Source of the DNA: an uncultured Bacteroidales bacterium
Lineage (GTDB): Bacteria; Bacteroidota; Bacteroidia; Bacteroidales; UBA932
Reading direction: 5' to 3'
Assembly: GCA_944322575.1 (NCBI GenBank)
Contig: CALUPK010000019.1
Coordinates: 1-41,201 of the forward strand
Length of the DNA stretch: 41,201 nt
Both the position numbers and the translations under genes were made by a program. Below the pieces are notes generated by a model. That model saw nothing but the letters and a program-made list of their open reading frames with translations. It was not told where the DNA came from and made no database searches. This document shows positions 9,570 to 17,212 of this stretch, piece by piece. The first letter of the stretch is position 1, and each line of letters starts with the position of its first letter.

Positions 9570-10028
9570 CTACTCTCCGTTGTCCGTCTTAGGGTAAAGG
9601 GTGACCTCCACTTCTTCCGGCACGGCATAGTCGCCCTCGTCCCATGAGTCATTCCATTTGCCTTCGCTTACCTGTACGACAGGAACTTGCATATACTTGG
9701 ACTCAAATACTCCTCCGTTATCCTTTCCGTCAATATCATTGAATCCCAATATCGCCTTGTCTCCCACCTTGATAAGGGTCTCCCTGATGTGAAAGACACC
9801 GTCCTTGTCTGTAAGTACCGTATCGCTTAGGAGCGTATAATACTCGTCTTCTTGTCTGTTGTACTCGCACAAGTCCACTTTGATTCCCTGAATAGGATTG
9901 CCGTCCTTGTCCGAGACTCTTCCCTTGACCTCAAAATCGGCATGGGGGGACGCATACAGAGCGCCACAGGATGACAGTACGTTGATACCTAGAATCGAGA
10001 GCAGGGTCTTTTTTAAGAGATTCTTCAT
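9570..10028 (-). CDS. Radical SAM-associated putative lipoprotein (second copy)
   Basis: Small exported lipoprotein, 152 aa. The lipobox LSSC places the lipidated Cys at residue 21. The body starts with a carboxypeptidase-regulatory/CNA-B-like strand pattern (FEVKGRVSDKDGNPIQGIKV, about 32-51). It continues with a conserved DIDG plus Gly-Gly segment (98-107) and ends in SWDEGDYAV (128-136). Each landmark recurs in the neighbouring lipoprotein. The stop lies 2 nt before the radical SAM start, and the ATG is 3 nt after the upstream lipoprotein stop, so the three genes are tightly coupled. The function is unknown; the family has been noted beside this radical SAM type. Confidence 0.85.
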   Translation of the reverse strand: MKNLLKKTLLSILGINVLSSCGALYASPHADFEVKGRVSDKDGNPIQGIKVDLCEYNRQEDEYYTLLSDTVLTDKDGVFHIRETLIKVGDKAILGFNDIDGKDNGGVFESKYMQVPVVQVSEGKWNDSWDEGDYAVPEEVEVTLYPKTDNGE

Positions 10029-10031
10029 GAC

Positions 10032-10490
10032 CTACTGTTTTTCAAGCACAACATTCACGTCCTCTTTCACGGCATAGTCGCCCTCGTCCCAGCCGTCACC
10101 CTCCTCAACCATCTCGGCCTGGACTGTAACGGTCTGCTCCTCAAAGAGACCGCCTCCGGCTTCGCCGTCTATGTCTGTAAACTGAAGATCAAAAGTATTG
10201 TCATCGAACGGGAACGTGCCGTGAATCACATGGAAACGGCCCTCGGTGTCAGTGACGGCAACGGAATCCATATAATTTTCAACGCCCATACTCACCTTGA
10301 TACCTGATACAGGAGTTCCCTCGGCATCCGACACCCGGCCTTTGGCCTCGTATTCCGCATACGGTGTTCCATATTCTTCCGTCCCGCGAAACAAGTCACA
10401 AGATGTCAGCGACTTGAATCCAAGACATATAAGCAGAAACCTGATAAATTTCCCCACAACTGTTACATTTTTAAGAGTTTGCAGACGCAA
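10032..10490 (-). CDS. Radical SAM-associated putative lipoprotein (first copy)
   Basis: Lipoprotein of 152 aa with lipobox LTSC and lipidated Cys31. Residues 39-64 read EYGTPYAEYEAKGRVSDAEG, followed by PVSGIKV, a regulatory-domain-like beta fold. The DIDG segment (107-110) and the GWDEGDYAV end (133-141) match the second copy, so the two are paralogues that have diverged elsewhere. It is the first gene of the operon, with a candidate promoter at 10515-10546. The N-terminus before the hydrophobic stretch is a little long (MRLQTLKNVTVVGKF), but I see no better ATG. Whether it is a substrate of the radical SAM enzyme is not shown by sequence. Confidence 0.85.
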   Translation of the reverse strand: MRLQTLKNVTVVGKFIRFLLICLGFKSLTSCDLFRGTEEYGTPYAEYEAKGRVSDAEGTPVSGIKVSMGVENYMDSVAVTDTEGRFHVIHGTFPFDDNTFDLQFTDIDGEAGGGLFEEQTVTVQAEMVEEGDGWDEGDYAVKEDVNVVLEKQ

Positions 10491-10514
10491 GATAACAATT
10501 AATACCTACCAAAG

Positions 10515-10546
10515 CAAATATTTACCTGGTTTTCAGCTCCGGCAAA
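10515..10546 (-). promoter_or_regulatory. Candidate promoter of the rSAM/lipoprotein operon
   Basis: Minus-strand TTTG (10543-10546), a 20-nt spacer and AATATTTG (10515-10522, one mismatch to TAnnTTTG). It lies 25 nt before the first lipoprotein ATG. Spacing is ideal for the Bacteroidota primary sigma factor. Confidence 0.45.
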
Positions 10547-10586
10547 GTAAAAAGATTTCTTTTGCTATTGGCTTCTTATTAATATT

Positions 10587-11611
10587 TTGGGTGCGACATC
10601 CATAGAAGGAGCACGCATCGAATACAAGAAAGGATGGAATCCGAATACCATCTACCGTTCCATCTGTGCCTTTGCGAATGATTTCGATAACAGCGGAGGC
10701 GGTTATATCATAGTAGGCGTACAGGAACAGAACGGACGCCCTGAAAGACCTGTAAAAGGATTGGATATGAACGAGATAGAACCGATAGAAAGGGATATGA
10801 TCGGATTCAACAACCTAATCCAACCGGCATATCACGTGCAACAGGAAGGTGCCGATGAAATGCCATTTTCGTCGGCACCTTCTGGAAAGGAACACGGAGG
10901 TAAAGCCGTCTGAAGGACCTGCAGACGGGGGTCTACGGCTGCGGGTGCCGGAAGGTGACGATGAAACGCCATTTTCGTCGGCACCTTCTGGAAGGGAACA
11001 CGGAGGTAAAGCCGTCAGAAGGACCTGCAGACGGGGGTCTACGGCCGCGAGTGCCGGAAGGTGAGGATGAAATGCCATTTTCGTCGGCACCTTCTGGAAG
11101 GGAACACGGAGGTAAAGCCGTCTGAAGGACCTGTGGAAGGGGGCACACGGCCGCGAGTGCCGGAAGGTGACGATGAAATGCCATTTTCGTCGGCACCTTC
11201 TGGAAGGGAACACGAAGGTAAAGCCGTCAGAAGGACCTGTGGACGGGGCACACGGCCGCGAGTACCGGAAGGTGCCGATGAAATGCCATTTTCGTCGGCA
11301 CCTTCTGGAAGGGAACACGGAGGTTTTACTGAGGGGAAAGCTAAATCCATCCGGCATTCATCCAAAATGAGCCCCAAAATGAGCCCCAAAAATCAAGTGT
11401 TCTCACCCCAAGGCAGAGCGAGATGTTGAAGTTGATAAGGAGTAATGACAGAATCACGCGGGTACAAATGTCCGAAGAGTTGAAAATATCGGAGGCCACC
11501 ATAAAGAGATAGATAAAGCACTTAAGGGAGCACGGGATTCTGAGTTATGACGGCCCTGCAAAATCAGGCAAGTGGACCATAAACCCTTCTGTAAACATAA
11601 AAGCCAAGTAG
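10587..11611 (+). pseudogene. Disrupted AlbA_2 (Schlafen-like) ATP-binding protein gene
   Basis: Remains of an AlbA_2/Schlafen AlbA-type protein. The 5' part (10587 to about 10843) encodes IEYKKGWNPNTIYRSICAFA, then NSGGGYIIVGVQEQNGRP, typical of the domain's start. It has no ATG: the frame opens after a stop at 10548-10550 and the first usable codon is TTG. From 10844 the frame runs into a tandem hairpin array, and the normal central part is absent. After the array, a KMSPKMSP run resembles the linker these proteins carry. A winged-helix end follows from 11423 in another frame, with an in-frame TAG at 11510-11512 and the final stop at 11609-11611. 5' loss, replaced middle, frameshift and nonsense codon all argue against a working product. 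Confidence 0.75.
10844..11324 (+). repeat. Tandem hairpin array A (106-bp unit, 4 full copies plus part)
   Basis: Units begin at 10844, 10950, 11056, 11162 and 11267, giving periods of 106, 106, 106 and 105 bp; the fifth stops after about 58 bp. Each unit starts with a hairpin. In the first copy, arms GAAGGTGCCGA (10845-10855) and TCGGCACCTTC (10872-10882) are perfect, and G-U pairs can extend the stem inward in RNA. Copies 2-4 carry one or two left-arm changes (GTGACG, GTGAGG), while copies 1 and 5 are perfect. A purine-rich tail of about 65 bp follows. Most unit lengths are not multiples of three, so the array is not a coding repeat, and long ORFs across it are artefacts. Confidence 0.95.
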
Positions 11612-11627
11612 TATGGTCTGGCTCCGG

Positions 11628-12314
11628 TTACTTCTTGCGGGCGGCCAGAGCCAGGAGCACTCCGAGGGCGACCCCGAGCAGGGCGGCGCAGAGGACACGG
11701 CCCGAGGGCGGCAGCAGGAAGGTCACCGTATGGGCGGGGAACCAGAAGAGCGGAATGGTCTTCTTGAAGACAAAGTCCCACTGGGCCTTCCAGTTGACGC
11801 GGCTCATCAGTTCGCCCATCTTCCAGGGCCTTACCAAAGCGAGGGCAGAGCCGTTATAGTCGGCGATATGGATGTCGCATATCTTGTGCAGGGTCATGAA
11901 GACCGGAGCGAAGATGGAGTTCATGGCCACGGAGACGCAGAACGCCACCAATACTTTCTGCCAGCACATAGGTCCCGCCAGATATTCCGTGGCACCGGCC
12001 AGGCCCATGTATTCCAAAAACGCCGGCGTACCTGTCGAGAATATGATCATCGCCATGTTGATGCCCATACCGAGGATGCCCCAGACTATCATTTTGGAGA
12101 CCAGACCGAAACCCTTGTAATAATACCGGCCTGTGGAGATACGCGCCCCCAGCATCTCGCCGGCAGTTGACAGTACCGCGAACTTAATGAAGCTCACTAT
12201 CATTCCGTGAGCGGCATTGAAACTCTTGTACAACCCGTACAGGGTATCCGAAAGCACGAATGGCAGGAACACCGCCGCCACCGCGCATATAAAAATCAGG
12301 TCAGCTTTCTTCAT
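11628..12314 (-). CDS. Mpv17/PMP22-like integral membrane protein
   Basis: Hydrophobic protein of 228 aa if started at the second Met (MKKADLIF, 12314); a start at 12332 would add six residues. About five membrane segments are visible: residues 4-22, 38-55, 75-95, 120-140 and the C-terminus. The C-terminal third, WKAQWDFVFKKTIPLFWF then LLPPSGRVLCAALLGV, resembles the signature region of the Mpv17/PMP22 family, which has bacterial members in Bacteroidota. The biochemical role of that family is unsettled; pores or small-molecule channels have been proposed for eukaryotic members. The gene lies 51 nt after the stop of the membrane/kinase fusion on the same strand. Family assignment is moderate. 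Confidence 0.65.
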   Translation of the reverse strand: MKKADLIFICAVAAVFLPFVLSDTLYGLYKSFNAAHGMIVSFIKFAVLSTAGEMLGARISTGRYYYKGFGLVSKMIVWGILGMGINMAMIIFSTGTPAFLEYMGLAGATEYLAGPMCWQKVLVAFCVSVAMNSIFAPVFMTLHKICDIHIADYNGSALALVRPWKMGELMSRVNWKAQWDFVFKKTIPLFWFPAHTVTFLLPPSGRVLCAALLGVALGVLLALAARKK

Positions 12315-12365
12315 GCCGCGAATATACTGCATGAATCCTGAAAACCGGTAACTTACCGCACTTTT

Positions 12366-13742
12366 TTACAGGGCATGACCGGCCTGACCGAGGTCCTTCG
12401 AGGCCCGCAGGATGATGTCGACTGCCCCTTCGATGCCCACCCGGTCGGTATTGAGCATAAGGTCGTACTCGCCGATGTCGGTCCATTGCCGGCCCGTGTA
12501 GCGGCGGTAGTGGTTGGCACGGCCGCTGTTGACGCGCTCTACCTTCCGTGCGGCCTCCTCAGCCGGAATATTGAACCTTGATGCGACACGGGAAGCGGCC
12601 GAGTCAGGGCCGGAAGTGACGAATACCCTGAGGACATGAGGATTGTCCCGGAGAATCCAGTTGCCGAGACGGCCTACTATAACGCACGGGCCGTGATGGG
12701 CAAGTTCGCGGATGGTACGGCTCTGGCTGACGTAGATAGCATCATCCTTCGAAGGATTCATTGAGACCGGAATACCGCTGTCCTCGAAAATCATCTCCCA
12801 CAGCTTGGCCGTGGAGATATTCTGCTCGTTCTCGGCCACGAACTCCGGCGTGCGTCCTATCTGCGCCGCCGTCCGGTCGATAATCTGGCGGCTGTAGCAG
12901 GGACAGCCCAGACGGCGGGCCACCTCCTCGCCCACCTCATTGCCTCCGCTGCCGTACGTACGTGCAATGGTGACGATGCGGTAATTGCCCCATACACTGC
13001 CTGCTCCGGCTGCCGAGGCCTGATCCGAATCCTGCCCGGCCCGCTCACTCTTAGGGATAAAGATACGGTCCAGCCACCCGATACGGGGCGAGAACACCCG
13101 CACCATGAAACCTACGTAGAACATCGACACCAGCGTGCCGGCTCCTACCATCTTCCAGTCCCAGTGTCCGAAAAATACGAACATGAACACCACGCCGACG
13201 GACACCAAAAAAGTGTCGGTACATATCTTGACCTTCCCGAAATCCTTCTTCAGGAACTTGGCTATCGCCAGCGGGAATCCCTCTCCGGCCAGCATCAGCG
13301 AGTCGCAGCGCACCTCGCAGGCAATACCGAAAGCCAGAATGGCACCGCCTATAAGCAGTTCCACAAATCTCAGCGGATACCCTACGGCGGGATTGATGTC
13401 AAACGGAATCTGCAGGAAACCTGTCATCCACATGGTCACGTCCGTATAGAAGCCGAACAGGAAGGAGACAAGTATCTGAGTCAGCTGCCGTTTCTCGAAA
13501 TCCTTCCGCAGCAGCAGTATCTGGGTCAGGATGAAGAATACGTGCATACATATCGTCAGCTGCCCCATAGTAAGCTTCATCCCGGGAATGAGGGACAGGA
13601 CGTAAGGCGGGGCGGATATAGGTGACGAACCCAAGTTGGCCCTGATGGACAGGGACGTACCGAATGCTATGACAAACAGAATCACCACGAAGGAGGCATA
13701 ACGCCTTATCCACTCCGCCCGGCTTCGTTTTATATTGCTCAT
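12366..13742 (-). CDS. YczE/YitT-like membrane domain fused to cytidylate-kinase-like domain
   Basis: A 458-residue two-part protein. Residues 10-225 hold about six membrane helices with SIRANLGSSPISAPP and GFYTDVTM, like the YczE/DUF6198 family. A polar Ala/Ser-rich linker (about 228-248) leads to a cytidylate-kinase-like domain (PF13189 type). That domain has VTIARTYGSGGNEVG as its phosphate-binding loop, RQIID, the VIVGRLGNWIL segment, and an Arg-rich VNSGRANHYRRYTG lid region. Such fusions exist in gut Bacteroidales, but their substrate is not known to me. They could couple nucleotide phosphorylation to a transported or membrane substrate; this is inference. A TAATTTTG box (plus-strand 13771-13778) precedes the gene, and the Mpv17-like gene follows. 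Confidence 0.85.
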   Translation of the reverse strand: MSNIKRSRAEWIRRYASFVVILFVIAFGTSLSIRANLGSSPISAPPYVLSLIPGMKLTMGQLTICMHVFFILTQILLLRKDFEKRQLTQILVSFLFGFYTDVTMWMTGFLQIPFDINPAVGYPLRFVELLIGGAILAFGIACEVRCDSLMLAGEGFPLAIAKFLKKDFGKVKICTDTFLVSVGVVFMFVFFGHWDWKMVGAGTLVSMFYVGFMVRVFSPRIGWLDRIFIPKSERAGQDSDQASAAGAGSVWGNYRIVTIARTYGSGGNEVGEEVARRLGCPCYSRQIIDRTAAQIGRTPEFVAENEQNISTAKLWEMIFEDSGIPVSMNPSKDDAIYVSQSRTIRELAHHGPCVIVGRLGNWILRDNPHVLRVFVTSGPDSAASRVASRFNIPAEEAARKVERVNSGRANHYRRYTGRQWTDIGEYDLMLNTDRVGIEGAVDIILRASKDLGQAGHAL

Positions 13743-13803
13743 GATGTATGCTATGCGATTAACCCGGATGCAAAATTACAGCATATTCTCCCTTTATGTT
13801 TAG

Positions 13804-13947
13804 AAAATGCAGGCTGTTTTCCAACCACCTGATAAACAAAGCATTACGATCAGCACCGCATTTTTCGCGCCGCCACAAGGAGCCGAGAATTGCACCCTCT
13901 TTTACAACGCACTGAATATCAGGGCAGTGCAAAACAGCTTGCATTTT
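13804..13947. repeat. 144-bp imperfect palindrome between divergent genes
   Basis: Outer arms AAAATGCAGGCTGTTTT (13804-13820) and, on the other strand, AAAATGCAAGCTGTTTT (13931-13947) differ at one base in 17. Matching continues inward with interruptions (CCTGATA, then GCATTTTTCG against GCAATTCTCG) to a centre near 13876. Because of this, both strands give look-alike ORFs beginning MQAV and ending NSLHF, which are not genes. It sits between the promoter boxes of the two flanking genes. It may be a decayed MITE-like element or a giant hairpin. Confidence 0.75.
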
Positions 13948-13968
13948 TCACCGATGTTGCTACTTTTG
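13939..13968 (+). promoter_or_regulatory. Candidate promoter of the GNAT-Ogt fusion gene
   Basis: TTG (13939-13941), a 19-nt spacer and a perfect TACTTTTG box (13961-13968), 22 nt before the ATG at 13990. The -33 element is inside the right arm of the 144-bp palindrome, so the palindrome may supply part of this promoter. Confidence 0.5.
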
Positions 13969-13989
13969 CATACATATTATGGCCGAATT

Positions 13990-15111
13990 ATGACTGACGG
14001 AAACAGAACAATAATAGAAACCTCGAGGCTGCTGCTGCGCGAAATGACAGCGGCGGACCGGCCGGACCTGTGCATGATACTGCAGGACAAGGAGGTAATG
14101 TACGCCTACAACGGTCCGTTCTCCGATGAGGAGGTGAACGGGTGGCTGGAGAGGCAGACGGGACGGTACAGGGAATGGGGCTACGGCCTCTGGGCAGTGG
14201 TGCTGAAGCAGACCGGAGAGATGATAGGCCAGTGCGGAGTGACCCGGCAGCTGTGGAACGGGGAGGAAATGCTGGAGGTCGGCTATCTGTTCCGGCACTC
14301 CCACTGGCATCAGGGCTATGCCACGGAAGCGGCCCGCGCCTGCATGGAATACGCCTTCGACGTCCTCGGGGCCTCCGAGGTCTGCTCCATCATCCGGAAC
14401 AATAACATTCCCTCCCAGCGAGTGGCCCTGCGCAACGGCATGCGGAAAGCCGAAGGAGTGATGGTAAAGCATTACAGAGGTGCGGAAATGCCCCACTGGC
14501 TGTACCTGACGACACGGGAAGAATTCAGCGGCAAAGCCGGCGGCACTGACGGAAGCGAATCCGGAAAGAACCGCAGAATCCTGACGGTACACTATCAGGC
14601 ACCCTGCGGAGAAATGCTCCTCGGCTCGCTCGGAGACAGGCTCTGCCTCTGCGACTGGACGCATGAGCTGCATCCGGGAAGGGTGGCGAACCGGCTCAGG
14701 AGAATACTCAAGGCGGAGTCGGAGGACTGCGGGCAAATAAGCAGCGATACTCCGGGGCAATCCGCATTTCCTGAAATCCTGCTAAGGACCGTCCGGGAAC
14801 TGGACGAATATTTCCGCGGTGAGCGGAAGGAGTTCGACATCCCCCTGCTCCTGGCCGGCAGTGAGTTTCAAAAGCGCGTCTGGCAGCAGCTGCGGCACAT
14901 ACCCTACGGACAGACCGTATCCTACGGAGAGCTGGCCGCAGCCATAGGTGCCCCGAAATCCGTCCGGGCTGTGGCCAATGCCAACGGTGCCAACGCCATT
15001 TCCATCATTCTGCCCTGCCACCGCGTCATCGGAAGCGACGGCAGCCTCACCGGCTACGGCGGAGGAATCGACACCAAACGCTACCTTTTGGAACTGGAAA
15101 AGAAATACTAA
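13990..15111 (+). CDS. Fusion of GNAT acetyltransferase and O6-alkylguanine-DNA alkyltransferase (Ogt)
   Basis: A 373-residue protein of two complete enzymes. Residues 1-180 form a RimJ/RimL-like GNAT N-acetyltransferase: ETSRLLLREMT start, EVGYLF, HWHQGYATEAARA as acetyl-CoA loop, and NIPSQRVALRNGM. After a polar linker (180-196), residues 197-373 form Ogt/MGMT: EFQKRVWQQLRHIPYGQTVS, helix-turn-helix with VRAVANANG, and the alkyl-accepting Cys343 in PCHRVIG. Ogt removes O6-alkyl groups from guanine in a one-time reaction. The start at 13990 is preferred over 13807 because the upstream frame only translates the palindrome. Gene fusion joins protein acetylation to DNA repair in an unclear way. 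The palindrome and promoter lie just upstream. Confidence 0.9.
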   Translation: MTDGNRTIIETSRLLLREMTAADRPDLCMILQDKEVMYAYNGPFSDEEVNGWLERQTGRYREWGYGLWAVVLKQTGEMIGQCGVTRQLWNGEEMLEVGYLFRHSHWHQGYATEAARACMEYAFDVLGASEVCSIIRNNNIPSQRVALRNGMRKAEGVMVKHYRGAEMPHWLYLTTREEFSGKAGGTDGSESGKNRRILTVHYQAPCGEMLLGSLGDRLCLCDWTHELHPGRVANRLRRILKAESEDCGQISSDTPGQSAFPEILLRTVRELDEYFRGERKEFDIPLLLAGSEFQKRVWQQLRHIPYGQTVSYGELAAAIGAPKSVRAVANANGANAISIILPCHRVIGSDGSLTGYGGGIDTKRYLLELEKKY

Positions 15112-15127
15112 ACGAGCTTCTGATAAT

Positions 15128-17164
15128 ATGAAACCGAATCGGATTTTAGCGGCAATCATCGCCCTTTCATGGCTTTCGGCCACCGGAAACTGGGCAGACG
15201 CCCGGCAATACTGGACTCTGGACAGGAACTCCAACAGCATTTCGTGGCAGCCCGAGGCCGCTCAGGAACACTACGACCATATCGAGATGAGCGGCCGGCA
15301 GGTATCGGCCGTACTGCGCTACGGAGTAGACAGCGAAGGCAGATTCGTGCTGAACAAGAGTATGATATGGCCTATGCTGAGGACTGTGCCCAACAACACA
15401 CACGCCAGCCTGATGCGCCGTTTCGACTGGAATCCGCTGGATGCGGTGACAGCGGACGGACGCAGCCTGTCCGAACATGTGGAGAGGCTTACGATTGACG
15501 GTACACTGAAGGTACACAGCAGTATTTCCGTCGGAAGAAACCGCAGTCTTTCACTGGAACGGACTTACTTTCCATCAACGGACATGCCGGCCCTGCTGGA
15601 GCTGTACACATTCAGGAATACCGGGACAGAACCCGTGTACATCGAATGGCCCGCGATACAGGACGAAGTGACCACCGACCCCGCCAGAGGGACAGAAGGC
15701 AGCTACCGCATCTATCTGACCGTATCTGAGGGAGGAGCCGTAACCCTCGCACCGGGAGGCACCTGCTCGTTCGCAGCGTCAGTCTCGGCAGCAGGCCCCG
15801 GGGAGGAAAGCGTCTGCCTGACAGCCGAAGAGACCTTCACAGAGCTGGACAAACGCATGCAGGCCGTCAACGGATGGACCGGCAATCTGGTGCTGGAGAC
15901 TCCCGACTCCGTAATCAACCGGATGTTCGCCTTCTCGAAAATCCGCGCATGCGAGAGCATCTTCGAGACGGAGGGAGGCCCCATGCACGGTCCTGGCGGA
16001 GAATCCTACTACGCCGCCATCTGGGCCAATGACCAGGCCGAATACATCAATCCCTATTTCCCCTTTACCGGCTATGCCTACGGCAATGCCTCCGCCCTCA
16101 ACTCCTTCCGCCATTTCGCCAGGTTCATGAATGATGAATGGAAGCCCATTCCAAGCTCCATTATCGCAGAGGGCAAGGATATCTGGAACGGAGCCGGCGA
16201 CAGGGGGGATGCGGCCATGATAGCCTACGGGGCCGCAAGATATGCCCTGGCAAGAGGGGACATGAACGAGGCAGGGGAGCTGTGGCCCCTGATACAGTGG
16301 ACTTTGGAATACTGCCGCCGCCATCTGAACTCCGAAGGCACCGTAAACTCTGACAGCGATGAGCTGGAAGGACGTTTCCCGGCAGGAGAGGCCAATCTCT
16401 GCACGTCCTCACTATACTACGACGCCCTGATCTCAGCTGCATACCTGGCTGAAGAGCTGGGAGACCGGCAGTCGTCCGGAAAATACCGCAAGCAGGCCGC
16501 CGCCATGAAGAAGGCCATTGAGAATTATTTCGGGGCCACGGTAGAGGGCTACGAGACATACGCCTATTACGAGGGCAATGACATACTCCGCTCGTGGATA
16601 TGCATCCCCCTCACTGTCGGAATCAACACCAGGGCATCCGGCACGATAGACGCCCTCTTCTCACCCCGGTTATGGACGGAAAACGGCCTTCTCACACAGG
16701 CCGGAACCACCACTTTCTGGGACCGTTCCACCCTCTATGCCCTGCGCGGTGCATTTATGGCCGGAGCTACGGAAAAGGCTCTGGACTTCCTGAAACAATA
16801 TTCGGCGACCAGACTGCTGGGAGATCACGTACCCTACGCAGTCGAGGCATGGCCCGAGGGCAACCAGCGGCATCTCTCAGCCGAAAGCGGACTTTACGGA
16901 AGAATCATAACCGAAGGAATATTCGGAATAAGACCTACGGGACTCCGGACATTCGACCTCACCCCGCACCTGCCCCAGGAATGGAATGAAATGGCACTCA
17001 GGCATATCCGAGCATTCGAAGGAGACTTCGACATTGAAGTGACCAGGGCCGGGGCAGAAAGGGAAGGAGACTTCATCCGAATTGTCGTAAAAGACCGGGA
17101 AGGAATCATCCTGGACAGGACTGTCCGGAACGGCTCGACCGTCAGCTGCCGGACCGCACGCTGA
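15128..17164 (+). CDS. Secreted six-hairpin glycosidase-like protein
   Basis: Protein of 678 aa starting at the ATG at 15128; the frame extends upstream only as an overlap of the Ogt gene. A signal peptide (IALSWLSATGNWADA, about 8-27) is followed by a beta-sandwich (about 30-260) and an (alpha/alpha)6 toroid (about 290-610). In the toroid, GPGGESYYAAIWANDQAEYI and NPYFPFTGYAYG form a conserved acid-bearing region, followed by SDELEGRFPAGEANLCTS and FWDRSTLYALRG. A small beta domain ends the protein. Fold type is clear; I cannot assign a GH family or substrate. It begins 16 nt after the Ogt stop. Six-hairpin glycosidases trim alpha-linked sugars and rhamnose- or fucose-type residues, among others. 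Confidence 0.75.
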   Translation: MKPNRILAAIIALSWLSATGNWADARQYWTLDRNSNSISWQPEAAQEHYDHIEMSGRQVSAVLRYGVDSEGRFVLNKSMIWPMLRTVPNNTHASLMRRFDWNPLDAVTADGRSLSEHVERLTIDGTLKVHSSISVGRNRSLSLERTYFPSTDMPALLELYTFRNTGTEPVYIEWPAIQDEVTTDPARGTEGSYRIYLTVSEGGAVTLAPGGTCSFAASVSAAGPGEESVCLTAEETFTELDKRMQAVNGWTGNLVLETPDSVINRMFAFSKIRACESIFETEGGPMHGPGGESYYAAIWANDQAEYINPYFPFTGYAYGNASALNSFRHFARFMNDEWKPIPSSIIAEGKDIWNGAGDRGDAAMIAYGAARYALARGDMNEAGELWPLIQWTLEYCRRHLNSEGTVNSDSDELEGRFPAGEANLCTSSLYYDALISAAYLAEELGDRQSSGKYRKQAAAMKKAIENYFGATVEGYETYAYYEGNDILRSWICIPLTVGINTRASGTIDALFSPRLWTENGLLTQAGTTTFWDRSTLYALRGAFMAGATEKALDFLKQYSATRLLGDHVPYAVEAWPEGNQRHLSAESGLYGRIITEGIFGIRPTGLRTFDLTPHLPQEWNEMALRHIRAFEGDFDIEVTRAGAEREGDFIRIVVKDREGIILDRTVRNGSTVSCRTAR

Positions 17165-17212
17165 GCCCGGCCGGCAAGTAAAACGTAGGGACGTTTATTT
17201 ATTAACAACATT

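Noticed and set aside
10844-11324. CRISPR array
   Set aside because: The whole 106-bp unit is conserved, with no variable spacers and no cas genes nearby.
10815-11429. Several long ORFs on both strands across array A
   Set aside because: They only translate a repeat whose period is mostly not a multiple of three; no domain, and frames change each unit.
13807-13989. Extended start of the GNAT-Ogt protein at 13807
   Set aside because: The extension is palindrome sequence; GNAT similarity begins at 13990.
17181-17196. Terminator before the ferredoxin fusion
   Set aside because: Only a 6-bp stem and a mixed T tract; too weak to annotate.
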